Part shown: in pieces, positions 14,281-22,870 of the stretch
How positions within the stretch are numbered: position 1 is the first letter of the stretch
How the letters are laid out: the number at the start of each line of letters is the position of its first letter
From: Bacteroides sp. CAG:770
GTDB lineage: Bacteria; Bacteroidota; Bacteroidia; Bacteroidales; UBA932
Reading direction: 5' to 3'
Assembly (NCBI GenBank): GCA_000435075.1
Contig: FR890658.1
Coordinates: 1-26,057, forward strand
DNA length: 26,057 nucleotides
Translations under genes and position numbers: made by a program
The notes under the pieces: generated by a model
Seen by the model: the letters and a program-made list of their open reading frames with translations, nothing else
Databases searched by the model: none
Told to the model about the DNA's origin: nothing

Positions 14281-14300
14281 TATTCCTTTTTTCATCAGTC

Positions 14301-14317
14301 GTGTACGTCCAGTACAC
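14301..14317. other. Short perfect hairpin upstream of DUF3109 gene
   Basis: GTGTAC (14301-14306) pairs with GTACAC (14312-14317) around a five-base loop. It lies between the M16-like gene's stop and the 50-base repeat. It could be a weak terminator for the M16-like gene or an operator. No T run follows on the minus strand. Confidence 0.35.
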
Positions 14318-14386
14318 TCCTTCTTCGGAAAAGAAATCTATCCTCGAAAATCCTTCACAAATCTTTACCATCTTATTTTTTCATGC

Positions 14387-17356
14387 TTACTTAAGCGAAT
14401 CAGCAGGCGGCACGATGATCATTGTACTGTCAGCATTGACGGAAACCGAATCACGCTGCTGGATCATCAGCGAATCTTTGGCTTGGACTGATGTCGAATC
14501 TGACGCGATTGTCGGCATTTCTCCGTCAGGAAGCACAAGTGTCTTCACACTTTCCTCGAGTTTCAACGGCTTAGGCAGGAACGGTATCAGTTTCCGGAAT
14601 TTGGCCGAATCGAGCCAAGAAGGCCTGCAGGCGGTCGTGTCAATGCCGAGTACTCGGAATCCGTCAAGGGCAATGCCCAGAGAATCGGCTGCCGGCACAA
14701 GCTTTATGTCAATGTCATCATGCACCTCAGGAGCTGTAATTTCCAGGCCTCTATCCTTTTCCGGCTTCTTCTTGACCGCACATGAAGCAGTCCTTCCTGA
14801 AGCCATGAGGCCAAGCACATTATTCACCGTCTCCACGGTAACATCATTGATTTTTTCCTTATATCTTGTCACAAGATCTTTTCCGTAGGAGTATCGCAAC
14901 ACCAGCATTGACATTATCATGTCAGGATCGGTAAGTCTCGCCTCGATGGATTTCTGGAGGATGGACCTATAGACCGAAATGTCTGATGCTGAGACAGATG
15001 CATTGTTCAGTGTACTGCGTAGTCTCGATACAACTTCTTCGACGGAGTCTATCTGGACAAGTGACGCAGGAATTCCCGGACGCCATGACATTGACGCATG
15101 CAGTCTGAAATTGAACCTTTCTTCAGGGAACATCACGAAATCCCAGGATGATGTGCCGTTCCAGCCGCATTCCGCAAGGGTTCTGGACATTTCGTCCTGA
15201 AGGGCCATCGCTGCGACATATGAGGACATGAAGTTCGCTGCGGTATAGGTCAATGGTGCAGAGACCCCGAATTCAAGTTCGTCACTATCTCCGATTTTCA
15301 CCATGGAGGCATTGCCTGAGCCGGTCTTGAACTGAACACGGGACCTGAATGTGGATACCTTTTCCGTACTGAAACCGCCCAGGTCGCGGCAAAGGTCCTT
15401 TTTCAATGAGAATTCGTCGAAGTCTCCAACGATGATAAGCACACCGTCGTTCATCTTAGAGAACTCGCCGGCATAGAACTTCTCAGCACGTTTCTGGAAA
15501 TCGTCAGCCAGTGCCATAGGGCGCTTATATGAGGAGCAAGTGTTGGAAGGGAACATGAGACTATCCAGGGAGGCAACCATGGAAGTCCCCCTCAACATCC
15601 TGATTTCCTGACATTTGCGGTAATAGTCATAAGCACCTCTGTTCATGCTCCTGTTTTCGGCGAGGGAATAGAGGGAGCGGAGCAGAAGATGGAGTTTGGA
15701 AGAAGGTGCGGCACCGCTGATTCTGAAATCAGACATAGTGACCTCTCCTTTCATTGATATTCCATTGGCAGACAACATGTCGGCGAACTGCCAGCAGGTC
15801 TGCCCCGGGACGTCGTACAGGCCGAGCATGTCCGAGACATACGCACCCTCTCCAGGCTTCAGTCCCGGCACAAGTGAATAGCCGCCTTTCAGCAGCCACA
15901 TGTAGTGGAACATTCCGGTCTTCGGAAGATTCTTGAAGATGACTCTGAGACCGTTGTCGAATGTCCAGACCTGTCCGCCCGAAAGGGGCTCCGGTGCAGT
16001 CGTCTTGATTTTCAGCTTGGAACCGGATTTCTTAAGTTTCAATGTATCACTGCAACTGACATTGTAAGGAGCGGCAATCTTGGTTATCCACGACTTCGAG
16101 AACACCTTTCCTATATCTTCCTTGGCAGATGTCCTGCACTCCAATGTCAGATTATGATTCTTGTCGAGCAGGGCAAACACGAAGTTGTTGAAGAGTTTGG
16201 CACCGAGGTCATCCTGAATGTTCTTGGTCAGGAAGAAATCCATGCTCTTGGCAGCGGATGCCAGAGACGAGCCATAGAGATATGATGAAATGCACTGGTC
16301 AATATAGCGGGTATTGTTTATGACGTCTCCGCTGTAATCTCGCTTCATGTTCATTATCAGCTCATTCTGGGCGTCCCTATACTCCTCGGGAACTGCGCCG
16401 TAAGTATCGAGATTTGCCAATGTCACTGAAAGCACCGCTGCGGCTTCCCTGAGATACTTGTCGGATGTCACTATCTCGATGCGGTACTTTTCATTGTCTC
16501 CGGTATCCTTGCTGCTGACATAGGAATATTTCACGTCAGCCACAGGGATGTCGGCAGCCCTCAGTGCTTTTGCTAACCGCTTTTTCAATATGATGCCAAG
16601 TTCCGATGCGAATTTCTGTGACACAAGAGGCTGCACAGTATTCATATTGCCCTCTGGCGTCCTCGGCGACGAGTATTCCACAGCCACGTACGACAAGCCT
16701 TTGACATCAGACTCGAGGTATCTGTATATTGGAGCCGATGAACTCTTCCATCTGTATGGTTCACGCGGTTCAGGAGTCTTGCCCTTGGTCACCAGCATTG
16801 ACAGCATGTTCATCTTGTTCAACACGGCACCGGCATCGACATCTCCGGAAATCACGATTGCGCGGTTCTGCGGGGCATAGCCTCCTCCGATGTAGTCCGC
16901 CTGCATCCCGATTATGTCGAACACCATGAGCAGGGTGGAGTCCACGATGTCTTTCGATCGTGAAAGTTCCAGACCCGAGAACCTGTATATGGTAGCGTCA
17001 GGATAACTTTCCACGTATCCGGAAGGTCCTGGCCAGATGCAGTTTCTGGAGAGATAACTGAACGGCGTATCCGAACGGAAATGAGGCAGCATTGTCAATG
17101 CCCCCATCGCGTGGACGGCGGTGGAGCCTGCGGTCAACGGTGTCTCGTCCCCGAATCCGCTTTTCTGGACCAAAGCGATGTCGGCCTTGCCCTTCTCCGT
17201 GTGATTGGTGACAAGGTAGTAGGCTATACCGTTATCCAGCATGCCTGTCTTTATCTGCGGTGCGACTGGAAGTGACGGGAGGTCCGCCGCTGGCATCATT
17301 ATTGAAATGACCAGCAGGGCGACTGTTAAAAGGATTCTGTATATATTGTTCGTCAT
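14387..17356 (-). CDS. Secreted M16-like protein lacking the zinc-protease motif
   Basis: A 989-residue protein with an N-terminal signal sequence (about 1-24) and the two-half fold of M16 peptidases (insulinase/PqqL type). The first half starts with the family pattern MLDNGIAYYLVTN (39-51), and GDVD (171-174) marks the later GD-motif region. The zinc-binding HxxEH motif is replaced by HAMGA (82-86), losing the catalytic Glu and second His. The stretch between it and GDVD appears shortened, removing the region of the third ligand. The second half (from about 463) also lacks the motif: GEGAYVSDM at 502-510 sits where it would be. It is probably a non-catalytic homologue in the envelope. The C-terminal 40 residues are Asp-Ser rich. 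A TTG at 17362 is a possible but less likely start. Confidence 0.85.
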   Translation of the reverse strand: MTNNIYRILLTVALLVISIMMPAADLPSLPVAPQIKTGMLDNGIAYYLVTNHTEKGKADIALVQKSGFGDETPLTAGSTAVHAMGALTMLPHFRSDTPFSYLSRNCIWPGPSGYVESYPDATIYRFSGLELSRSKDIVDSTLLMVFDIIGMQADYIGGGYAPQNRAIVISGDVDAGAVLNKMNMLSMLVTKGKTPEPREPYRWKSSSAPIYRYLESDVKGLSYVAVEYSSPRTPEGNMNTVQPLVSQKFASELGIILKKRLAKALRAADIPVADVKYSYVSSKDTGDNEKYRIEIVTSDKYLREAAAVLSVTLANLDTYGAVPEEYRDAQNELIMNMKRDYSGDVINNTRYIDQCISSYLYGSSLASAAKSMDFFLTKNIQDDLGAKLFNNFVFALLDKNHNLTLECRTSAKEDIGKVFSKSWITKIAAPYNVSCSDTLKLKKSGSKLKIKTTAPEPLSGGQVWTFDNGLRVIFKNLPKTGMFHYMWLLKGGYSLVPGLKPGEGAYVSDMLGLYDVPGQTCWQFADMLSANGISMKGEVTMSDFRISGAAPSSKLHLLLRSLYSLAENRSMNRGAYDYYRKCQEIRMLRGTSMVASLDSLMFPSNTCSSYKRPMALADDFQKRAEKFYAGEFSKMNDGVLIIVGDFDEFSLKKDLCRDLGGFSTEKVSTFRSRVQFKTGSGNASMVKIGDSDELEFGVSAPLTYTAANFMSSYVAAMALQDEMSRTLAECGWNGTSSWDFVMFPEERFNFRLHASMSWRPGIPASLVQIDSVEEVVSRLRSTLNNASVSASDISVYRSILQKSIEARLTDPDMIMSMLVLRYSYGKDLVTRYKEKINDVTVETVNNVLGLMASGRTASCAVKKKPEKDRGLEITAPEVHDDIDIKLVPAADSLGIALDGFRVLGIDTTACRPSWLDSAKFRKLIPFLPKPLKLEESVKTLVLPDGEMPTIASDSTSVQAKDSLMIQQRDSVSVNADSTMIIVPPADSLK

Positions 17357-17373
17357 AATCAAGGTAACTTATG

Positions 17374-17381
17374 CAAAATTA
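17374..17381 (-). promoter_or_regulatory. -7 element of the M16-like gene
   Basis: On the minus strand TAATTTTG matches TAnnTTTG, 17 bases before the start at 17356. The -33 region is not clear. It is only 12 bases from the oppositely directed -7 element at 17394. Confidence 0.5.
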
Positions 17382-17393
17382 AGATATTTTTAT

Positions 17394-17401
17394 TATTTTT
17401 G
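17394..17401 (+). promoter_or_regulatory. -7 element of the TPR protein gene
   Basis: TATTTTTG matches TAnnTTTG, about 98 bases before the ATG at 17499, giving a leader of roughly 90 bases. No clear -33 TTTG is seen. Confidence 0.45.
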
Positions 17402-17498
17402 CCTAAATGCATTTAAGGATATGCACTACTTACTAATGCAATTCCATCGGATGCATACATCAAAAACTATACGAAAAACAACTAAAAACATTGATAAC

Positions 17499-18446
17499 AT
17501 GAAAAAAATCGTTCTAGCAATGGCGGCTTTCGCCTTCTCATTCGGCGTAATGTCCGCACAGGATTTGGCAACAGCTACTGCAACTTACAACAGCGGTGCA
17601 GAGGCTCTCACAATGGGTAACAAGACCAGCGCATTGGAGTATTTCCAGAAGGCTCTCACAATGGCCCAGTCTCTCGGCGATGAGGGCGCCGACGTAGTTA
17701 CAAACTGCAAGAGCGCCATCCCTTCAGTTATTCTTTCTATCGGAAAAGACTTCTACAACAATAAGGACTTCACAAACGCAAAGGCCAAATTCGAAGAGGC
17801 AATCAAGGTCGCAGGAGAGTATGGCAATACAGATATCGTTGATGAGGCTACCGGTCTCCTTCCTACAGTCGCAAAGAGAATCGCTCTCGGCAAGGTCAAT
17901 GATGCCATGAAGGCCAGAGATGTCGCAGGCGTGCTCGCAGCATACGAAGAGGCTATCGCCATCGACACCACAGATGCAAACACCGCTCTCAAGTATGGCC
18001 AGTTCCTCGGCAACGCAGGCAAATATGACGATGCAGTGAAGTATCTCGAGATGGCTGCCCGCAATGGTCAGGAAGCCAACGCCAAGTCAGTTCTTTCTAC
18101 CACATTCCTCAAGAATGCAGCTGCCCAGCTCAAGGCCGGAAAATATGCAGACGCAGTAGAGCTTGCAGAGAAGGCCAACAGCTACAAGGAGAACGCTCAG
18201 GCATATCTCGTTGCAGGTCAGGCTTCCCAGAAGTCCAGCAAGAATGCCGACGCCATCAGCTATTTCGAGAAATATCTCGAGGCTGCTCCTACAGCAAAGA
18301 ATGCAGGTGCAATCGCTTTCACAGTAGGTGCTCTCTATCAGCAGGCAGGCAACAAGGCCAAGGCTCTCGAATATTACAAGAAGGTCGAGAACGACCCTCA
18401 GTTCGGTGCTCAGGCAAAGCCGCTCATCGCTTCTCTCAGCAAATAA
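17499..18446 (+). CDS. Periplasmic TPR repeat protein
   Basis: A 315-residue protein with a cleavable signal peptide (MKKIVLAMAAFAFSFGVMSA, cut near residue 20) and at least five to six tetratricopeptide repeats. Repeat units include ALEYFQKAL, AKAKFEEAI, VLAAYEEAIAI, DDAVKYLEMA, ADAVELAEKA, ADAISYFEKYLEAAP and KALEYYKKV. TPR solenoids act as protein-binding scaffolds; the partner is unknown. Codon use is strongly biased to a few codons (CTC for Leu, AAG for Lys, GCA/GCC for Ala), unlike several neighbours, which suggests high expression. The start at 17499 was chosen because the signal peptide begins there; an open frame continues upstream to 17241 but runs into the opposite gene. Confidence 0.92.
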   Translation: MKKIVLAMAAFAFSFGVMSAQDLATATATYNSGAEALTMGNKTSALEYFQKALTMAQSLGDEGADVVTNCKSAIPSVILSIGKDFYNNKDFTNAKAKFEEAIKVAGEYGNTDIVDEATGLLPTVAKRIALGKVNDAMKARDVAGVLAAYEEAIAIDTTDANTALKYGQFLGNAGKYDDAVKYLEMAARNGQEANAKSVLSTTFLKNAAAQLKAGKYADAVELAEKANSYKENAQAYLVAGQASQKSSKNADAISYFEKYLEAAPTAKNAGAIAFTVGALYQQAGNKAKALEYYKKVENDPQFGAQAKPLIASLSK

Positions 18447-18451
18447 TTACA

Positions 18452-18474
18452 GCCGGGTCCGCTTAGGCGGAGGC
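18452..18474 (+). terminator. Hairpin between TPR and U32 genes
   Basis: TCCGC (18458-18462) pairs with GCGGA (18467-18471) around TTAG. GCC (18452-18454) and GGC (18472-18474) can extend the stem past a three-base bulge. No T run follows. It could reduce read-through into the downstream gene, whose ATG is 24 bases away. Confidence 0.4.
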
Positions 18475-18497
18475 CTGACTTCCTAAATAATCACAAC

Positions 18498-20525
18498 ATG
18501 ACTGATCTGGAACTTCTGGCTCCGGCAAAGAATATAGAAATCGGCATCGCGGCAATAGACTGCGGTGCCGATGCCGTCTATATTGCAGGGCCGGCATTCG
18601 GCGCCAGGCAAGCGGCAGGCAACAGCATGGATGACCTTGCTGCCCTCTGCAGGTACGCCCACAAATTCGGGGCACGCGTCTTCATGACATTGAATACCAT
18701 ATTGTTCGATGATGAACTGGACGAGGCATATTCGCTGATGTGCCAGGCGGAAGACTCCGGCATCGACGCCATCATCGTCCAGGACCTTTCAGTCATGCGC
18801 ATGGCAGACGGAGGCCCGGACGGGAATGGACGGAGACTAGGGATTCCGCTTCATGCTTCTACCCAATGCGCCATAAGGGATTCAGAGAAAGCCCTGTTCT
18901 ATAAGCAGTTGGGGTTTTCGCGACTGGTACTGGAAAGGGAACTTTCACTCCTGGATATACGTAAAATCAAAGAGGCCACAGGCTGTGAAATCGAATTCTT
19001 CATACATGGCGCGCTCTGCGTATGCTACAGCGGCCAATGCTACATGTCAGAGTGCATTTCCGGCCGCAGCGCAAACCGCGGAGAGTGCATACAGGCATGC
19101 AGGTCGCTCTACAATCTTGTGGATTCTTCCACCGGAAAGGTTCTGGTCAGAAACAAGGCACTCCTTTCGCTCAAGGATTACAATCTCCTGGACCGCGTAG
19201 AGGACCTCGCGGAAGCTGGCGTTTCTTCTTTCAAAATCGAAGGACGTCTCAAGAACATCTCCTATGTCCGCAACACCGTAACTGCATATTCAAGAGCCCT
19301 CGACAAACTGGTAGTTTCTCATCCGGACAGGTACAGACGCGCGTCTTTCGGCCGCATCCAAGGAGGCTTCACACCGGATCTTGCCAAGACTTTCAACCGC
19401 GGCTACACCGAGTTGTTCCTCGACGGTCACCGAGGAATGTGGTCAAGCATGGACACGCCCAAAGGAATGGGAGAAATCGCAGGTGTGGTCAAGTCCATCG
19501 TGCCTTGCGGCAAGAATGAAGTTATCATTACCCTGAAGCCTAATAGCCCGGCAGGTTCAGCGCCGGCATCCAAGAACAGCCACAACAACTCCGGAACAGC
19601 ATCCGCTGTCTCGCTTTCCAATGGTGACGGATTCGCATTCACATCTGGAAACGGCGAAATCATCGGATTCAGGGGCGATGTATGTTCCGGCCAGACCATC
19701 AGGTGCAAAAAAGTTGCTGGTCTTTCAGTCGGCACACTCCTCTACAGGAACATCAGCGCCACATTCGAAAAGACATTGTCCGCCACAAATTCCGAACGTC
19801 TCATCGATGTCAATGTCAATGTCAGCCTGTCGGGATGCGCAAATTCCGGCTATATACTAACGGCCGATGCCGTATCCGAGGACGGACGCAGTGCCAAGGT
19901 TTCCGTCAATGCAGGTAATGAATCCGCAGGCAACGTAGAGAGAATGAAATCCATCATTTCCAGCCAGTTAAGCAAAACTTGCGGAGATTTTTCATTCCAC
20001 ACGGACATATCCTACGAGTTTCTCAACGTAGAAACAGAAGACGGCTCCATCCCATTCATGAGCGCAGCTTTTCTCAATGACATAAGACGCAGACTCTCTG
20101 ATGAGTTCGGAAAAGAGCCTGTCCATTCCCGGGAAATGCTGAATCTGCGCGACATACAGTCGCCAGACAATGATAATCCACAGATACTGAACAAGTTCCC
20201 CAGCCAGCAATCATTGTCTCGGGAAAGTTCACAGTTCCCGCCACGTCATCTCTCATACAAATTCAACATCGCCAACAAACTTGCCAAAGAGGCTTATCTC
20301 TCCCACGGGGCCGATTCCGCCGATAGCGCATACGAGATTGTCCACAATGAGGACGCGGAACTCATGCGCACCAGATACTGTATCAGATACGAGCTTGGCC
20401 AATGTCTCAAGATGAAACCTAAGGGGACTCCTTTCCCAGCCAGACTCCACCTTGAGAACAACGGACAGGTCTTCCCTCTCCAGTTCGACTGCTCAAACTG
20501 CGAGATGGTAGTAAAGATGAAGTGA
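18498..20525 (+). CDS. U32 family protein, probably RNA hydroxylation (RlhA-like)
   Basis: A 675-residue protein with the complete U32 signature EFFIHGALCVCYSGQCYMS (166-184), further cysteines C186, C197 and C201, and the EGRLKNISYVRNTV segment near 243-256. Members were named collagenase-like peptidases, but the studied E. coli proteins hydroxylate RNA: TrhP (tRNA uridine 34) and RlhA (23S rRNA cytidine 2501), with prephenate needed and an iron-sulfur cluster. The length and the long middle domain (about 330-510) resemble the RlhA/YdcP type with its DUF3656 region. The protein ends with FDCSNCEMVV, another conserved cysteine pair. It follows the TPR gene by 51 bases and may share its transcript. 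RNA target is inferred. Confidence 0.88.
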   Translation: MTDLELLAPAKNIEIGIAAIDCGADAVYIAGPAFGARQAAGNSMDDLAALCRYAHKFGARVFMTLNTILFDDELDEAYSLMCQAEDSGIDAIIVQDLSVMRMADGGPDGNGRRLGIPLHASTQCAIRDSEKALFYKQLGFSRLVLERELSLLDIRKIKEATGCEIEFFIHGALCVCYSGQCYMSECISGRSANRGECIQACRSLYNLVDSSTGKVLVRNKALLSLKDYNLLDRVEDLAEAGVSSFKIEGRLKNISYVRNTVTAYSRALDKLVVSHPDRYRRASFGRIQGGFTPDLAKTFNRGYTELFLDGHRGMWSSMDTPKGMGEIAGVVKSIVPCGKNEVIITLKPNSPAGSAPASKNSHNNSGTASAVSLSNGDGFAFTSGNGEIIGFRGDVCSGQTIRCKKVAGLSVGTLLYRNISATFEKTLSATNSERLIDVNVNVSLSGCANSGYILTADAVSEDGRSAKVSVNAGNESAGNVERMKSIISSQLSKTCGDFSFHTDISYEFLNVETEDGSIPFMSAAFLNDIRRRLSDEFGKEPVHSREMLNLRDIQSPDNDNPQILNKFPSQQSLSRESSQFPPRHLSYKFNIANKLAKEAYLSHGADSADSAYEIVHNEDAELMRTRYCIRYELGQCLKMKPKGTPFPARLHLENNGQVFPLQFDCSNCEMVVKMK

Positions 20526-20535
20526 CCCTCTGATT

Positions 20536-21759
20536 TTACAAAAGGGAAAAGGTCAGCTCGACATCACCGAAACGCCCTGCAACACCATCATATTTTTCAA
20601 GATATGGTGCGGACAGTTGTCCACGCCAGACAATGTCATCACGCGAATTGAATGGTAGAGCGACTTCAAATCCGTAGCTTTTGGACTTAATCTTTACACA
20701 GGCGGAACATTTCCATTCGGTTCTGGTGCCGCCGTCATCCTCCGTCAGCATAAATGCTATATTCTCCAGCTGGTCAGTCCATTGCGATACGAGAACGACA
20801 TTCATAGGGATAGTCTTCCCCATCTGGCTGCGTTTCACGACAAGCATAAAATCAGTAATCCTGGGCGAGTAGAGTTTCAATTCCGCCTCTGTGCTTGCAG
20901 TAAAGTCCTCGACACTGCCGCATTTTATGAAAAACTCGGAAGCGCCTGCAAACCAACAGTCATAATTACGTCTCATCTTGAAATCATGAAGAACAAGTGT
21001 CCGGAATGCACCTTTCTGGACAGCCGCAGTAGCCGAAGCCTCAGCGCACTCCAGTCCAGAAGACGGACGCACCGTGATGGAGCCGCCTCCAGTCCCCCAC
21101 TCCGGATCTTTTCTTCTATGCACTTCCATGGACGTGAATCCACTGTCACTATTACGGTTGACCACCCAGACAGGATGTGAAGCAGCCATCTCCTCATCCA
21201 CGACGACGGCTTCCACCTTACGGTTTCCCTCCGAATCAATAAAAAGACGATATCCGACGTTGGCCTCAGCCCCATTACCCGGGTCGAAAGTAACTATCGG
21301 CCATTCCTTCCCGTCCCAGTTCCGATAATAAGGCCAATATATCTGCATGTTGGACTTTTCCAAAGCATCCAGATACTCTTCAGGAGAAAGCACACTTCCG
21401 TCAGAAGATTTGGTGCGAGTGGACAACTGCTCGGCTATCAGCTCCTTGAGAGGCCTTGAATAGCTCCTGGTCGACATTGACTTGCCCATAGCCTCATCTC
21501 CCACACCGGTCCCCGGTACAGAAAGCAGGTCCCGCATCATATATTCCTCATCGTATCCATTGCCGTCAGATGAGGATACGGCATCATGGACTTCCGTCAT
21601 CTGGTCAGTTTCTATAGGAAGGGCCGACAGCAGTTTCGCCACGTCCTCCAGCGGAATGATTCTGGCTTCAGGGTCATTGATTTCCCCTGTATGGTCTACA
21701 TGTTCACAACTGACCGGAATAGACAGGACAGCCAGAACCAGAAATAGTAATTGTTTCAT
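20536..21759 (-). CDS. Lipoprotein of unknown function
   Basis: A 407-residue protein beginning MKQLLFLVLAVLSIPVSCEH; cysteine 18 is the likely lipid-attachment site, although the -3 residue is Pro rather than the usual Leu. In-frame ATGs at 21765 and 21780 are alternative starts adding two or seven residues. I do not recognise a family. Visible features are a Ser/Arg/Thr-rich stretch (about 100-125), a segment IYWPYYRNWDGKEWPIVTF near 144-162, and a beta-rich second half containing a His-Arg-Arg-Lys-Asp stretch (about 210-220) and a glycine-rich turn (GTGGGS, about 223-228). It ends ten bases from the U32 stop, converging with it. A surface or periplasmic role is inferred only from the signal. 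Confidence 0.75.
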   Translation of the reverse strand: MKQLLFLVLAVLSIPVSCEHVDHTGEINDPEARIIPLEDVAKLLSALPIETDQMTEVHDAVSSSDGNGYDEEYMMRDLLSVPGTGVGDEAMGKSMSTRSYSRPLKELIAEQLSTRTKSSDGSVLSPEEYLDALEKSNMQIYWPYYRNWDGKEWPIVTFDPGNGAEANVGYRLFIDSEGNRKVEAVVVDEEMAASHPVWVVNRNSDSGFTSMEVHRRKDPEWGTGGGSITVRPSSGLECAEASATAAVQKGAFRTLVLHDFKMRRNYDCWFAGASEFFIKCGSVEDFTASTEAELKLYSPRITDFMLVVKRSQMGKTIPMNVVLVSQWTDQLENIAFMLTEDDGGTRTEWKCSACVKIKSKSYGFEVALPFNSRDDIVWRGQLSAPYLEKYDGVAGRFGDVELTFSLL

Positions 21760-21876
21760 AAGCATCTCATTTTTAATCATTTACTCACCAAGATTCCGAA
21801 CATCAGGAATCAAATCTTCATCTGCAAAGTGAGCCATAAAAAACCATTTTCAAAAAATGAAATTGCTTTTTCTGAA

Positions 21877-21910
21877 AAAACGGCCTCTCAGACATCTGAG
21901 AGACCGTTTT
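21877..21910 (-). terminator. Strong, two-way intrinsic terminator after prmC
   Basis: AAAACGG (21877-21883) pairs with CCGTTTT (21904-21910), and CTCTCAG (21885-21891) with CTGAGAG (21896-21902), around an ACAT loop with one C/A mismatch. On the minus strand it is followed by a six-T run. It lies about 50 bases beyond the prmC stop and would end the PBP1A-ddl-prmC operon. It also separates that operon from the lipoprotein gene further left. Confidence 0.9.
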
Positions 21911-21958
21911 CATTTCACCTTTTCATCAAGATTTGCAGCAAATAACTTTAGCAAACCT

Positions 21959-22861
21959 TTACTTATGATAAAAGACATACCTGTTCTTGTCGTACAGGTC
22001 CTTGACTATCTCAGTATGAGTATAGCCGGCTTCGCGGAAGACAGCCTCGGTCTGAGGCGCCAGACTTTCATTGACCTCGACAAAACCGAGCCCCTCAGGG
22101 GTCAGGAACCGCTGGCTCCATCTCGCGACTGCGCGATAGAACACGAGAGGGTCGCCATCCGAGACGAACAGGGCCAATGCCGGTTCATAATCCAGCACAT
22201 TTTTCCTCATGTCCTTCTTCTCCGACTCCATGATGTATGGCGGATTGCTGAGGACGATATCGAATGGATGAACAGGGAAATCCTGCTCCGTATCGAGCAC
22301 ATCAGCCTTGAGAAATTCAGGTTTCGAAGCACCTGTAGCCTTGATTTCCGAGGAAAAATCCTGACCTGACGCCACGGCAAGGGCATTGTCGGATATGTCC
22401 ACTGCGGTCACCTTGCAGCCGGGAACGGCCAATGCCATTGTCCAGGCAATGCATCCTGAACCGGTGCACAAATCCAGGATTCTGACAGGTACGGCATTCT
22501 TGCCGTATGGAATTCTCATTCGGGATATTCTGGAAGCCGTCTTGATGGCATCACGGCACAGGAGTTCAGTCTCGGGACGAGGAATAAGCACGTCTGGAGT
22601 AACATTGAACCTGCGCCCATAGAAATCCGCCTTGCCCAGGACATATTGGATCGGCTCACCCGCACGGAGCCTCTCCATCGCCGCCGACAGAAGCGGCAGT
22701 TTCTTCTCATCGATCTGATACTGAGGCTCTACGATATGGGTATATCTCTCTGTACCAAGTATATCTTCACACAACATCAGGACAATGGACCTCGCCTCCG
22801 TTTCAGGGTACAACGATTCCAGAGCCGTGACGCTCTCTTTCACAAAATCAACTAGCAACAT
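21959..22861 (-). CDS. prmC: Peptide chain release factor N5-glutamine methyltransferase
   Basis: A 300-residue enzyme that methylates the glutamine of the GGQ motif in release factors RF1 and RF2, using S-adenosylmethionine, and so makes termination efficient. It has an N-terminal helical domain (1-90), the linker motif VLIPRPETE (91-99), the SAM-binding motif ILDLCTGSGCIA (128-139), DISDNAL for the adenosine-binding acid (155-161), and the catalytic NPPY (206-209) in VLSNPPYIMES. Length is normal for PrmC. It starts nine bases after the ddl stop, so it is the last gene of the operon, before the terminator at 21877-21910. Confidence 0.95.
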   Translation of the reverse strand: MLLVDFVKESVTALESLYPETEARSIVLMLCEDILGTERYTHIVEPQYQIDEKKLPLLSAAMERLRAGEPIQYVLGKADFYGRRFNVTPDVLIPRPETELLCRDAIKTASRISRMRIPYGKNAVPVRILDLCTGSGCIAWTMALAVPGCKVTAVDISDNALAVASGQDFSSEIKATGASKPEFLKADVLDTEQDFPVHPFDIVLSNPPYIMESEKKDMRKNVLDYEPALALFVSDGDPLVFYRAVARWSQRFLTPEGLGFVEVNESLAPQTEAVFREAGYTHTEIVKDLYDKNRYVFYHK

Positions 22862-22870
22862 ATCGATTTC

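Noticed and set aside
14216..14371. 52-codon N-terminal extension of the DUF3109 frame
   Set aside because: The family pattern begins at the ATG at 14215. The extension runs through the 50-base repeat and a hairpin and shows no domain, though it has no stop codon.
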